This document shows positions 7,144 through 14,077 of a DNA stretch of 17,655 nucleotides, piece by piece. Positions within the stretch are counted from its first letter, which is position 1; each line of letters starts with the position of its first letter. This DNA is from an uncultured Treponema sp. (GTDB lineage Bacteria > Spirochaetota > Spirochaetia > Treponematales > Treponemataceae): positions 1 to 17,655 of the forward strand of contig CAMJAJ010000002.1 of assembly GCA_946403565.1 (NCBI GenBank), in the 5' to 3' direction. The translations under genes were made by a program, and so were the position numbers. The notes below the pieces were generated by a model. The model had not been told where the DNA came from and made no database searches. It saw nothing but the letters and a program-made list of their open reading frames with translations.

Positions 7144-8265
7144 ATGGCACAGCGCACGCTAAAGAACATCCTCGTCACGGGAGGATGCGGTTTCATCGGA
7201 AGCAATTTCATCCGCTACCTGTTCGGCAGGAGCGCGTCCGAGTCGGATGCCTTCAGGGATTCCGGCTTCACGGGCCGGGTCATCAACGTGGACAGCCTGA
7301 CATACGCCGGCAACACGGAGAACCTGGAGGACATTGAGAAGGAGTTCGGTGGAAGCCGCTACTTCTTTGAGCGGGCCGACATAAGCGACCGGGCTTCGAT
7401 GGAGCGGATCTTCATGCAGTACCAGGTGGACACGGTAATCCACTTCGCCGCCGAGAGCCACGTCGACCGGTCGGTGCTGGGCCCGGGGGCCTTCATCCAG
7501 ACGAACGTCGTCGGAACCTATACCCTGCTGGACGTCGCCCGGAACTACTGGGGCTGCTCGCTGGACAGGAGCCGGGACGACGTGCTGTTCCACCACATCT
7601 CGACGGACGAGGTGTACGGCTCGCTCGGCGAGACGGGCTACTTCACGGAGGAGACCGCCTACGACCCCCGCTCCCCCTACTCCGCGAGCAAGGCCTCCAG
7701 CGACCACGTCGCCATGGCCTACTTCCATACCTTCGGACTGCCGGTGACCCTCTCCAACTGCACGAACAACTACGGGCCCTTCCAGTTCCCGGAGAAGCTC
7801 ATCCCGCTCATGATTGCGAACATCCGCGACGGCAAGCCGCTGCCGGTGTACGGGGCGGGCCGGAATATCCGCGACTGGATCTACGTGGAGGACCACAACC
7901 GCGCGGTCTGGCAGATCGTCAACGAGGGCCGGACGGGCGAGAAGTACAACATCGGCGGCGAGAACGAGTGGCAGAACATCGTGCTCCTGCACAAGCTGAT
8001 AGAGCTCACGGCCGGCGAGCTGGGCAAGGACCCTGCCGCCGTGGAGGGCACGATAGCCCACGTGAAGGACCGGCCGGGACACGACGCCCGCTATGCCATA
8101 GACTGCTCCAAGATAAAGGGGGAGCTGGGCTGGCAGCGGAAGATGACCTTTGAGCAGGGGCTTTCGCTCACCATCAAATGGTACCTCTCCCACAAGGGCT
8201 GGATGGACCGCATCCTGTCCGGCGAATACCGGAACTGGATCGAGCGGAACTACGCGGACAGGTAA
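7144..8265 (+). CDS. rfbB: dTDP-glucose 4,6-dehydratase
   Basis: Second enzyme of the pathway; it converts dTDP-glucose to dTDP-4-keto-6-deoxyglucose with tightly bound NAD+. It is an extended SDR of 373 residues. The Rossmann motif is TGGCGFIGSNF near residues 12-22. The NVDSLTYAGNTENL and HFAAESHVDRS segments follow, then the active-site triad region STDEVYG (Thr154, Asp155, Glu156) and YSASK (Tyr179, Lys183). NCTNNYGPFQFPEKLIPLMI and GRNIRDWIYVEDHNRA complete the signature. ATG 7144 is preceded by AAGGAG with a 6-base spacer. An in-frame ATG at 7117, overlapping the rfbD stop as TAATG, would add nine Lys-rich residues but lacks a ribosome binding site. bioY begins 3 bases after the stop. 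Confidence 0.97.
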   Translation: MAQRTLKNILVTGGCGFIGSNFIRYLFGRSASESDAFRDSGFTGRVINVDSLTYAGNTENLEDIEKEFGGSRYFFERADISDRASMERIFMQYQVDTVIHFAAESHVDRSVLGPGAFIQTNVVGTYTLLDVARNYWGCSLDRSRDDVLFHHISTDEVYGSLGETGYFTEETAYDPRSPYSASKASSDHVAMAYFHTFGLPVTLSNCTNNYGPFQFPEKLIPLMIANIRDGKPLPVYGAGRNIRDWIYVEDHNRAVWQIVNEGRTGEKYNIGGENEWQNIVLLHKLIELTAGELGKDPAAVEGTIAHVKDRPGHDARYAIDCSKIKGELGWQRKMTFEQGLSLTIKWYLSHKGWMDRILSGEYRNWIERNYADR

Positions 8266-8268
8266 GGC

Positions 8269-8925
8269 ATGGATTCCGCGAAAAAAACGAAGCTCGCGAG
8301 GAGTGCCTTCACCGCGGCCTTCGCCGCCTTGACCTGTGCGGGAACCTTCGTCTCCATCCCCCTGTCGGGCGGCGTCCCCGTGACGATACAGAACATGTTC
8401 GCCGCCCTCTCCGGCCTGGTCCTGGGGGGCCTGCAGGGGGCGGGGGCCGTCGGCCTCTTCCTGCTGGCAGGGGCGCTGGGGCTGCCGGTGTTCGCGGGCT
8501 GCCGGGGCGGCGTTCCCGTCATGCAGGGGCCCACGGGCGGCTTCCTGCTGGGCTATTTCCTCGGCGCGCTTGTGGGCGGGCTGATTCTCGGCTCGCCGCT
8601 CAAGAAGGAGCGGAAGGACCTGCCCTTCATCATCAGGGCCGCCGTCGCGACGCTGGCGGCATATGCCCTGCAGTACCTGGCGGGCATCCCCTGGTTCATG
8701 GTGAGCATGGAGGCGGCGGGCCGGCCCATGGGCCTGGGCCAGGCCCTGTCGGCCGCCCTCCTGCCGTTCATACCCGGCGACTGCATCAAGATGCTGCTGT
8801 CGCTCATGCTGGCCCTGGCCCTGCGTCCCGCAGTGGCCCGCCGCCTCTACCCCGACGACGGAAAGGAGGCGGACGAGATCCTCAGGCGGCTGCAGGCGCG
8901 GGGCAAGCGTCGCGACGGGCGCTGA
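8269..8925 (+). CDS. bioY: BioY family biotin transporter (ECF substrate-binding subunit)
   Basis: A 218-residue polytopic membrane protein that binds biotin for uptake, either alone or with an ECF EcfA/EcfT module encoded elsewhere; no energising subunits are in the window. About six hydrophobic segments are visible: near 12-32, 43-57, 58-76, 89-110, 121-146 and 157-187. Family motifs are GGVPVTIQNMFAALSG (34-49), MQGPTGGFLLGYFLGA (85-100) and LLPFIPGDCIKMLLS near 164-178. The tail after residue 190 is charged (KEADEILRRLQARGKRRDGR). The start is 3 bases after the rfbB stop with only a weak purine stretch, so translation is probably coupled to rfbB. No biotin-synthesis gene or BirA-type site is seen nearby. 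Its place in a rhamnose operon is unusual and may only reflect read-through. Confidence 0.9.
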   Translation: MDSAKKTKLARSAFTAAFAALTCAGTFVSIPLSGGVPVTIQNMFAALSGLVLGGLQGAGAVGLFLLAGALGLPVFAGCRGGVPVMQGPTGGFLLGYFLGALVGGLILGSPLKKERKDLPFIIRAAVATLAAYALQYLAGIPWFMVSMEAAGRPMGLGQALSAALLPFIPGDCIKMLLSLMLALALRPAVARRLYPDDGKEADEILRRLQARGKRRDGR

Positions 8926-8946
8926 TTCAAGAGGCGAGGCAGCAAG

Positions 8947-9339
8947 ATGGAATACAAGACACGGCAGCAGGACCTGCTCATCGACTTCCTCAGGAAGGCC
9001 GGAAACCGGCACTTTACCGCGCTGGAGCTGTCGGAGCATTTCAAGGACATGGGGATCGGCAAGGCGACCGTCTACCGGCAGCTGGAGCGGCTCGTCGACA
9101 GCGGCGAGGTGAACAAGTTCTTCACCGGCGAGAACTCGGCGGCCTGCTTTGAGTTCGTCGGGGGCCAGCATGAGGAGAACGGCTGCTTCCACTGCCGCTG
9201 CGAAAAGTGTGGCAAGCTGATCCACCTGCACTGCGATGAAATCTCCCAGCTGGGAGACCACATCAAGAAGGAGCACGGCTTCGTGATAAACCCCTACCGG
9301 ACGGTCTTCTACGGGACCTGCGAAGACTGCCAGGGCTGA
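8947..9339 (+). CDS. Fur-family metal-dependent transcriptional regulator
   Basis: A 130-residue DNA-binding regulator. The winged helix occupies about residues 5-70, with recognition helix GIGKATVYRQLERLVDSGEV. The dimerisation and metal domain follows. The structural zinc site CxxC...CxxC is complete: Cys85/Cys88 and Cys125/Cys128. The regulatory metal segment is atypical. Where Fur and Zur usually have HxHxxCxxC, this protein reads CFHCRCEKC (80-88), so the first His is Cys80 and an extra Cys83 is present, followed by HLHC (93-96). It could be a Zur, Fur or PerR-like sensor; the Cys/His richness leans to zinc, which is inference. GAGGCGAGG upstream serves as ribosome binding site. It lies 21 bases after bioY as the last gene of the rfb operon. 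Targets are unknown. Confidence 0.9.
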   Translation: MEYKTRQQDLLIDFLRKAGNRHFTALELSEHFKDMGIGKATVYRQLERLVDSGEVNKFFTGENSAACFEFVGGQHEENGCFHCRCEKCGKLIHLHCDEISQLGDHIKKEHGFVINPYRTVFYGTCEDCQG

Positions 9340-9402
9340 TGTCCATACGTTTTTCGTTCTGCACGTATTGAAAAATGCGTACCGCCGCACATTCTTTCCC
9401 CT

Positions 9403-9431
9403 TTGCATTTCGCTGGGAAATATGCTAGAAT
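9403..9431 (+). promoter_or_regulatory. Promoter of the receiver gene, with extended -10
   Basis: TTGCAT (9403-9408), a 17-base spacer and TAGAAT (9426-9431) form a sigma70-type promoter. TG one base before the -10 (TGCTAGAAT) is an extended -10 element. Transcription should begin near 9438, giving a leader of about 45 bases before the ATG at 9483. No obvious intrinsic terminator for the preceding rfb-bioY-Fur operon was found in 9340-9400, so some read-through is possible. Confidence 0.65.
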
Positions 9432-9439
9432 GGGCGATG

Positions 9440-9479
9440 GATTCTTATAGGGGATTCTAATAATAGAATGGGGAGAATC
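9440..9479 (+). promoter_or_regulatory. Nested hairpin in the receiver-gene leader / candidate operator
   Basis: The palindrome ATTCTA-ATAA-TAGAAT (9454-9459 with 9464-9469) sits in the predicted 5' untranslated leader. An outer pair, GATTCT (9440-9445) with AGAATC (9474-9479), flanks it, and a second GATTCT copy (9453-9458) competes for the same partner. The AGAATC arm overlaps the Shine-Dalgarno GGGGAG (9470-9475). As RNA it could partly occlude ribosome binding; as DNA the symmetric core could be an operator just downstream of the promoter. Confidence 0.4.
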
Positions 9480-9482
9480 GTA

Positions 9483-9896
9483 ATGGGAAACGAAACTGAT
9501 ACGAACGACATCCTGAACAATATACTGCGGAAGAAGGTCATCATCATAGACGACGACCCCCTCGTGCTCAAGACCATCCGCGAGTACCTGGCGGAGGACT
9601 ACGAGGTCGCCGTTGCCAGAGGCGGCAGCATAGCCTACCGCTACCTGGAACAGCACCACATCGACCTGATCATCATCGACTTCGAGATGCCGGGCGAGAA
9701 AGGGGATTCCGTGCTCACCAACATCCGCAAGCTGCCCTATGCCGCAAGCGCACCGGCGATTTTCCTCACGGGGGCGGCGGACAAGAACACCGTCATGGAC
9801 ATCCTGAAGACCAAGCCCCAGGGCTACCTGGTCAAGCCGGTCTCCAAGGAGAAGCTGCTGGACAAGATCCAAGAGGTGCTCGGAAACCACGTATAG
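9483..9896 (+). CDS. Stand-alone response regulator receiver protein
   Basis: A 137-residue single-domain receiver (CheY/Spo0F-like) with no output domain. The acidic pocket is VIIIDDDP (Asp24, Asp25). The phosphorylation site is Asp66 in LIIIDFEMPGEKG. The switch Thr is Thr96 in IFLTGAAD, and the conserved Lys is Lys118 in GYLVKPVS. A 17-residue polar N-terminal extension precedes the first strand. ATG 9483 is preferred over the ATG at 9468 because GGGGAG lies 7 bases before it; the earlier ATG would add MGRIV and has no ribosome binding site. The gene has its own promoter. The hybrid kinase starts 107 bases downstream and ends in an HPt domain, so this protein is a natural final acceptor or shuttle in that phosphorelay (inference). 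Confidence 0.93.
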   Translation: MGNETDTNDILNNILRKKVIIIDDDPLVLKTIREYLAEDYEVAVARGGSIAYRYLEQHHIDLIIIDFEMPGEKGDSVLTNIRKLPYAASAPAIFLTGAADKNTVMDILKTKPQGYLVKPVSKEKLLDKIQEVLGNHV

Positions 9897-9905
9897 GAGT
9901 ACCGC

Positions 9906-9941
9906 GGGGCTGCCGGCGCAGCTTCCGGGCGGAACATTTTT
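9906..9941 (+). terminator. Weak putative terminator after the receiver gene
   Basis: GGGGCTGC (9906-9913) pairs with GCAGCTTC (9918-9925) around a CGGC loop, an 8-bp stem with two G-U pairs. A run of five T follows at 9937-9941, but 11 bases after the stem, further than in a typical intrinsic terminator. A second small stem, GGAAC/GTTCC, encloses the T run. Partial termination is the most that can be supported. Confidence 0.35.
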
Positions 9942-9966
9942 GCGGTTCCCTGGCATGAATTCTTCC

Positions 9967-9994
9967 TTGCGGTCAGGCAAAAACGTGGTATAAT
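9967..9994 (+). promoter_or_regulatory. Hybrid kinase promoter, predicted leaderless or nearly so
   Basis: TTGCGG (9967-9972), a 16-base spacer and a consensus TATAAT (9989-9994) precede the kinase ATG at 10004 by nine bases. Transcription is expected to start at about 10001-10004, giving a leader of 0-3 bases. No Shine-Dalgarno is present between the -10 box and the ATG. Confidence 0.7.
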
Positions 9995-10003
9995 GGACAT
10001 ATC

Positions 10004-12751
10004 ATGGAAGATATGCCCTATATCACGGACCTGATCAGCGTCGATGTCCTCCAAAGGATACAGGACGCGTTCTCCAACATGGTCGGCATGGCCGCCGTCA
10101 TCACCGACGAAAACGGCCAGCCGATTACCAAACCCACCAACTACAGCGACTACTGCTGGAAATACACGCGGCAGACCAAGCGCGGCAAGGCGAGGTGCGA
10201 GCAGTGCGACAAGTACGGCGCGCTCATGACGCACGACACCGGCAAGCCGACCTTCTACACCTGCCATTCGGGGCTCATCGACTTCTCGGCCCCCATCGTC
10301 GCGAACGGCAAGGTCATCGGGGCGTTCACGGGCGGCCAGGTCCTGACCCTGCCGCCGAACAAGGAGACCGTCAAGAAGGTCGCGGACGTGATCCATGTGG
10401 ACTTCGACGAGTACTGGGAGGCCGCCCAGAAGATCAAGGTCGTCTCCCAGAAGCGGATAAACAGCGCGACCCAGTTCCTCTACACCATCTCGTCCGTCAT
10501 ATCCGACATGGCCCTGGGCAAGTACAATGCCATAAAGTCCAGCGAGGCGATTGAGAAGGCCTCCAAGGAGATAGAGCGGGCCGCCCAGATGAAGACGGAT
10601 TTCCTTGCCAACATGAGCCACGAGATCCGCACCCCCATGAACGCCGTCATCGGCATGGCGGAGATGGCCCTGCGGGAAGACATCCCCGACTCCGCCCGCT
10701 CCTACATCAAGCAGATAAAGTCCAGCGGCCGCGCCCTGCTTTCCATAATCAACGACATCCTCGACTTCTCCAAGATAGAGTCCGGCAAGATGGACGTGAT
10801 TCCGGCGGAGTACGACTCCATGTCATTGTTCAACGACGTGTCCAACATCATCATGACCCGGCTCGTGGACAAGGATGTGTCGTTCGACCTGGACATAGCC
10901 CCCGACCTGCCCGTCCTGCTCTACGGCGACAACATCCGCATCCGCCAGATTCTCATAAACCTCGCGAACAACGCGGTCAAGTTCACCAACCAGGGCTTCG
11001 TCCGCATCAGCGTGGACTTCGAGAAGCTTGACGGCGAGCGGATACTGCTCAAGATTTCGGTCACCGACACCGGCATCGGCATAAAGGAGGAGGACCTGTC
11101 CAAGATCTTCGAGTCCTTCCAGCAGGTGGACAGCAAGCGCAACCGCAACGTCGAGGGGACGGGCCTGGGGCTGACGATATCCCAGCGCCTGGTCTACCTG
11201 ATGAACGGCAGCATCAGCGTCCAGAGCGAGTACGGCAAGGGCAGCACCTTCTCCTTCTCCATCCCGCAGACGGTCGCCAACTGGGAGCCCGCCATGCAGG
11301 TGAAGGAGACCGAGGGCAAGGTCGCGCTCGGCCTCTTCACCAACAAGAACCACAGCGAGCCCTTCCTGCGCGACAGCAAGCGGCTCGGCATACAGGCCAT
11401 GAACTCCGCCAAGCAGCTGAACCTGGAGAACGCCTACAACGCCGTCAAGATCAAGTACGGCGATAGCGCGGACTTCTTCGTCTTCTTCGGCGAGAAGCTC
11501 ATCCAGGACGACCGGGCCAAGGCCTTCATCGCCGCCCATCCGGAGGTCACGTCGGTGTTCATCGCGGACTTCGTGTCGGAGACCCGGCTGGACATCCCCA
11601 ACCTGCGCATCGTCAAGAAGCCCCTGTCCTGCATGAACCTCTCGATGCTCTACAACAAGGAGAAGGTCTCGTTCGCAGGCACGATCGACCACGACGGCGA
11701 TGCGGACTTCGTGGCGCCGGACGCGAGCGTCCTGATCGTGGACGACAACACGGTGAACCTGACCGTGGCGGAGGGCCTCCTGGAGCCGCTCAAGCTCAAG
11801 ACCGACACCGCGGTGAGCGGCAAGGAGGCGTTGCAGAAGGTCAAGGAGCGGCACTACGACATCGTGCTGATGGACCACATGATGCCGGAAATGGACGGCA
11901 TAGAGGCGACCCAGAAGATACGGGAGGACTGCCCGGAGTACAAGGACATCCCGATCATCGCGCTGACGGCAAATGCGGTCGGGAGCGCGAAGGAGATGTT
12001 CATGAACGCGGGCATGAACGACTTCATCGCCAAGCCCATCGAGGTGCGCGTGCTCATCTCCAAGATGAAGCAGTGGCTGCCCAAGGAGAAGGTGAAGAAG
12101 GTCTCCGTGGACGAGAAGGATGCGAGCCAGCCCCAGGAGCAGGAGAACCCTCCCCTGCTCGACCCCACGGTCGTGGACCTGGACACGGCGGCCGCGATAA
12201 AGCTGGTGGGCAGCGAGAAGGTCTTCATCAAGATTCTCAAGGAGTACTACCGCCTTATCTCATCCAAGGCGGCGTCCATACAGGCCCACTTCGACGCGGA
12301 GGACTGGGAGACCTACACGGTGGAGGTCCATGCGCTCAAAAGCTCCTCCAAGCAGATCGGGGCCATGAAGCTTTCGGAGATGGCCGCCGAGCTGGAGAAG
12401 GCGGGAAAGGCCGGGGACACGGCCTACATCAAGGCGAACAACGCCGCCGCGCTGGAAAAATACCGCGCCTACGAGCAGATCCTCGCCCCCTACTGCAAGG
12501 AGGAGGAGGTCTCCGCCGACAAGAAGCCCGCCTGCGACTCCAAGCGGCTCCGGGAGGAGTTCGAGAACGTGCGGAGGGCGGCGCTGGATTTGGACATGGA
12601 CAAGCTGGAGGCGGCCTGCAAGACGATAGCGGCCTACGGCTATCCCCCCGAGCAGCAGGAGCTTTTGGGCAGGCTGCAGACGGCCTGCGACGAGCTGGAC
12701 ATGGACAGCTGCGCGAACATCGTGGACGAGTGGGAGAATCTGGTCGTCTGA
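10004..12751 (+). CDS. Cytoplasmic hybrid sensor kinase: PocR-HisKA-HATPase-REC-HPt
   Basis: A 915-residue multidomain kinase with no membrane segment. Residues about 5-170 form a PocR-type ligand-sensing domain with conserved cysteines Cys51, Cys65, Cys68 and Cys87 (CEQC, YTCHSGL) and APIVANGKVIGAFTGGQ. A short coiled linker leads to HisKA with FLANMSHEIRTPMNA (phosphoacceptor His206). HATPase motifs are N box near Asn323, DTGIGI (355-360) and GTGLGL (385-390). Residues about 437-555 look like a degenerate receiver without a clear acceptor Asp. The true receiver (about 574-690) has Asp580/581, acceptor Asp624, Thr655 and Lys677. HPt (about 715-835) has EVHALKSSSKQIGA with His776. A helical tail of about 75 residues ends the protein. 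The likely route is His206-Asp624-His776 and on to the receiver encoded upstream (inference). The ligand is unknown. Confidence 0.95.
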   Translation: MEDMPYITDLISVDVLQRIQDAFSNMVGMAAVITDENGQPITKPTNYSDYCWKYTRQTKRGKARCEQCDKYGALMTHDTGKPTFYTCHSGLIDFSAPIVANGKVIGAFTGGQVLTLPPNKETVKKVADVIHVDFDEYWEAAQKIKVVSQKRINSATQFLYTISSVISDMALGKYNAIKSSEAIEKASKEIERAAQMKTDFLANMSHEIRTPMNAVIGMAEMALREDIPDSARSYIKQIKSSGRALLSIINDILDFSKIESGKMDVIPAEYDSMSLFNDVSNIIMTRLVDKDVSFDLDIAPDLPVLLYGDNIRIRQILINLANNAVKFTNQGFVRISVDFEKLDGERILLKISVTDTGIGIKEEDLSKIFESFQQVDSKRNRNVEGTGLGLTISQRLVYLMNGSISVQSEYGKGSTFSFSIPQTVANWEPAMQVKETEGKVALGLFTNKNHSEPFLRDSKRLGIQAMNSAKQLNLENAYNAVKIKYGDSADFFVFFGEKLIQDDRAKAFIAAHPEVTSVFIADFVSETRLDIPNLRIVKKPLSCMNLSMLYNKEKVSFAGTIDHDGDADFVAPDASVLIVDDNTVNLTVAEGLLEPLKLKTDTAVSGKEALQKVKERHYDIVLMDHMMPEMDGIEATQKIREDCPEYKDIPIIALTANAVGSAKEMFMNAGMNDFIAKPIEVRVLISKMKQWLPKEKVKKVSVDEKDASQPQEQENPPLLDPTVVDLDTAAAIKLVGSEKVFIKILKEYYRLISSKAASIQAHFDAEDWETYTVEVHALKSSSKQIGAMKLSEMAAELEKAGKAGDTAYIKANNAAALEKYRAYEQILAPYCKEEEVSADKKPACDSKRLREEFENVRRAALDLDMDKLEAACKTIAAYGYPPEQQELLGRLQTACDELDMDSCANIVDEWENLVV

Positions 12752-12758
12752 CCAAGGG

Positions 12759-12783
12759 GTGCGGACGGCGCTTCCGTCTGCAC
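12759..12783 (+). terminator. Strong hairpin after the kinase stop
   Basis: GTGCGGACGG (12759-12768) pairs with CCGTCTGCAC (12774-12783) around a 5-base loop: ten base pairs with one G-U. It begins 8 bases after the kinase stop codon. No T run follows directly, so it may be the barrier or 3'-end stabiliser half of a compound terminator with the next hairpin. It lies in the 99-base convergent gap and could serve both strands. Confidence 0.45.
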
Positions 12784-12813
12784 GCCGGGGCGGTGGGCTG
12801 CCGATGCTGACCG

Positions 12814-12843
12814 GCCGTCAGTCGCCGACGGCAACTGCTTTTT
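12814..12843 (+). terminator. Putative intrinsic terminator in the convergent gap
   Basis: GCCGTC (12814-12819) pairs with GACGGC (12827-12832) around a 7-base loop, and a run of five T follows at 12839-12843. It is positioned to end kinase transcription before the convergent TPR gene, whose stop codon is at 12851. The stem is short and the T run is six bases away, so it is moderate evidence only. Confidence 0.5.
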
Positions 12844-12850
12844 GACCGTC

Positions 12851-14074
12851 CTAGCGGGACAGGTCCTCGAGGCTGTCGCCCTTGGCGGGCTGGTAGACTG
12901 AAACGCCGTTCAAGAGGAAGCTGTCGCCCACCTGCTGGACGACACCGAGGATCCGGACCGGCTTCTCGGTGTCCAGCTTGACGATGTAGACCATGTTCCC
13001 GTCTATGGACTGCCGGGTGCGGGACTCCGGGATGTAGACCTTGACGATTCCCTCCAGCACGACCTTGGTGTCGTAGCCTTCCAGGAGGTCAAAGGTGATG
13101 CTGCCGTCCTCCTCCTGCACGGGGTTTGCGATCCTGCCCTTCCATTCTACATAGCAGCCGTCGTAGAGGCCGGGGTCCTGCACCACCTGGGAATAGCTGA
13201 AGTTGTCCTTGAGGGTGCTGAACGCGGGCTGGACCCGGTACAGGCTGGAAAGCAGGTCGCTCGCCTTCGCCTTTATCGACTGGGCGGCGTTGCTCCGCAG
13301 CACCCGGTTCAGCTCCACATGGGCGGCGTTGTCCCGCTCCTTGATGACCAGGTCCAGGGCCTTGTCGTAGCTCACCTTTATGTCCACGTCGCTGAGCTCG
13401 TGCTCCGGAAGGGCCACCCCCGCATCCGCGCCGCCATCCTGCGACAGGGGGGCGGTCGGCCGGTAGTAGCCCTGCGAGGGCGAAAGCCGCTCCCCGTCGG
13501 TCAGCTGCATGTCCTGCAGGAACTGCGTCTTGGGGTCCACGGGCTTGGCGGCCTTGGGATGGGAACGGAAGTAGCCGATGACGAATCCCGCCGAGATGCA
13601 CAGGCCCAGGAGCAGGCCGACGACGATGCAGTTGCGTATGAGGTCGGGGTTCATCCCGAGCGGCGGGTAGAAGCGTTCTATCTTGCCTGAGTCAAAGTAG
13701 GCGCTTATGATGTCGTAGTTGTTGTTGGACTTACGGATGAACTCGAGCGCGTCCGCGGCGATGGGGTTGTTGGGATTGAAGCCCTGTATGTCCAGGTAAT
13801 ACTGGACGGCCCGCTCGGTCTCGCCGCGGCGGAGCAGGATGACGGCCTGGCCCAGGTAGAGTTCGGTTCCCTGCAGCTTTATCTTGCGGGCCAGCTCGTA
13901 GTAGTTCCAGGCGTTTCCGTAGTCACCCACATACAGGCAGGAGGTTCCGAGGGCCAGGTAGTATTCGTACGAGCCGCCGTAGTGCTTCCCGTTGTTCTCC
14001 AGAAGGGAGATGGCACGCGAGAACTTCCTGCGCCTCATGAGTTTTCGTGCAAACTGGAGAACCGACTTGGGCAT
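12851..14074 (-). CDS. Membrane-anchored TPR protein with a C-terminal beta domain, function unknown
   Basis: A 407-residue protein with a single central membrane segment (about 147-168, IRNCIVVGLLLGLCISAGFVIGYF). Residues 1-120 are TPR-like helical pairs (FSRAISLLENNGKHYGGSYEYYLALGTSCL; GNAWNYYELARKI; ERAVQYYLDIQGFNPNNPIAADAL), probably cytoplasmic since there is no signal peptide. After the membrane segment come a linker, a helical part (235-285) and a strand-rich domain at about 300-395 (YDGCYVEWKGRIANPV; VRILGVVQQVGDSFLLNGVSVY) that looks OB-fold-like. That fold call is inference. The start is 3 bases after the preceding gene's stop, with AGGAG 16 bases upstream, so translation is probably coupled. 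It is the last gene of the rpe operon. I do not recognise a named family; it may be a scaffold across the inner membrane. Confidence 0.8.
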   Translation of the reverse strand: MPKSVLQFARKLMRRRKFSRAISLLENNGKHYGGSYEYYLALGTSCLYVGDYGNAWNYYELARKIKLQGTELYLGQAVILLRRGETERAVQYYLDIQGFNPNNPIAADALEFIRKSNNNYDIISAYFDSGKIERFYPPLGMNPDLIRNCIVVGLLLGLCISAGFVIGYFRSHPKAAKPVDPKTQFLQDMQLTDGERLSPSQGYYRPTAPLSQDGGADAGVALPEHELSDVDIKVSYDKALDLVIKERDNAAHVELNRVLRSNAAQSIKAKASDLLSSLYRVQPAFSTLKDNFSYSQVVQDPGLYDGCYVEWKGRIANPVQEEDGSITFDLLEGYDTKVVLEGIVKVYIPESRTRQSIDGNMVYIVKLDTEKPVRILGVVQQVGDSFLLNGVSVYQPAKGDSLEDLSR

Positions 14075-14077
14075 CGC

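Noticed and set aside
9346..9381. TACGTTTTT...AAAAATGCGTA as a terminator of the Fur-family gene
   Set aside because: The stem has a two-base bulge, is AT-rich and lacks a GC clamp or trailing T run, so it was not called as a feature.
7159..9408. Minus-strand open frame of about 749 codons
   Set aside because: It runs antisense to rfbB, bioY and the Fur-family gene, which all have clear family motifs. Its translation is a His/Val/Gly/Arg-rich shadow typical of GC-rich DNA.
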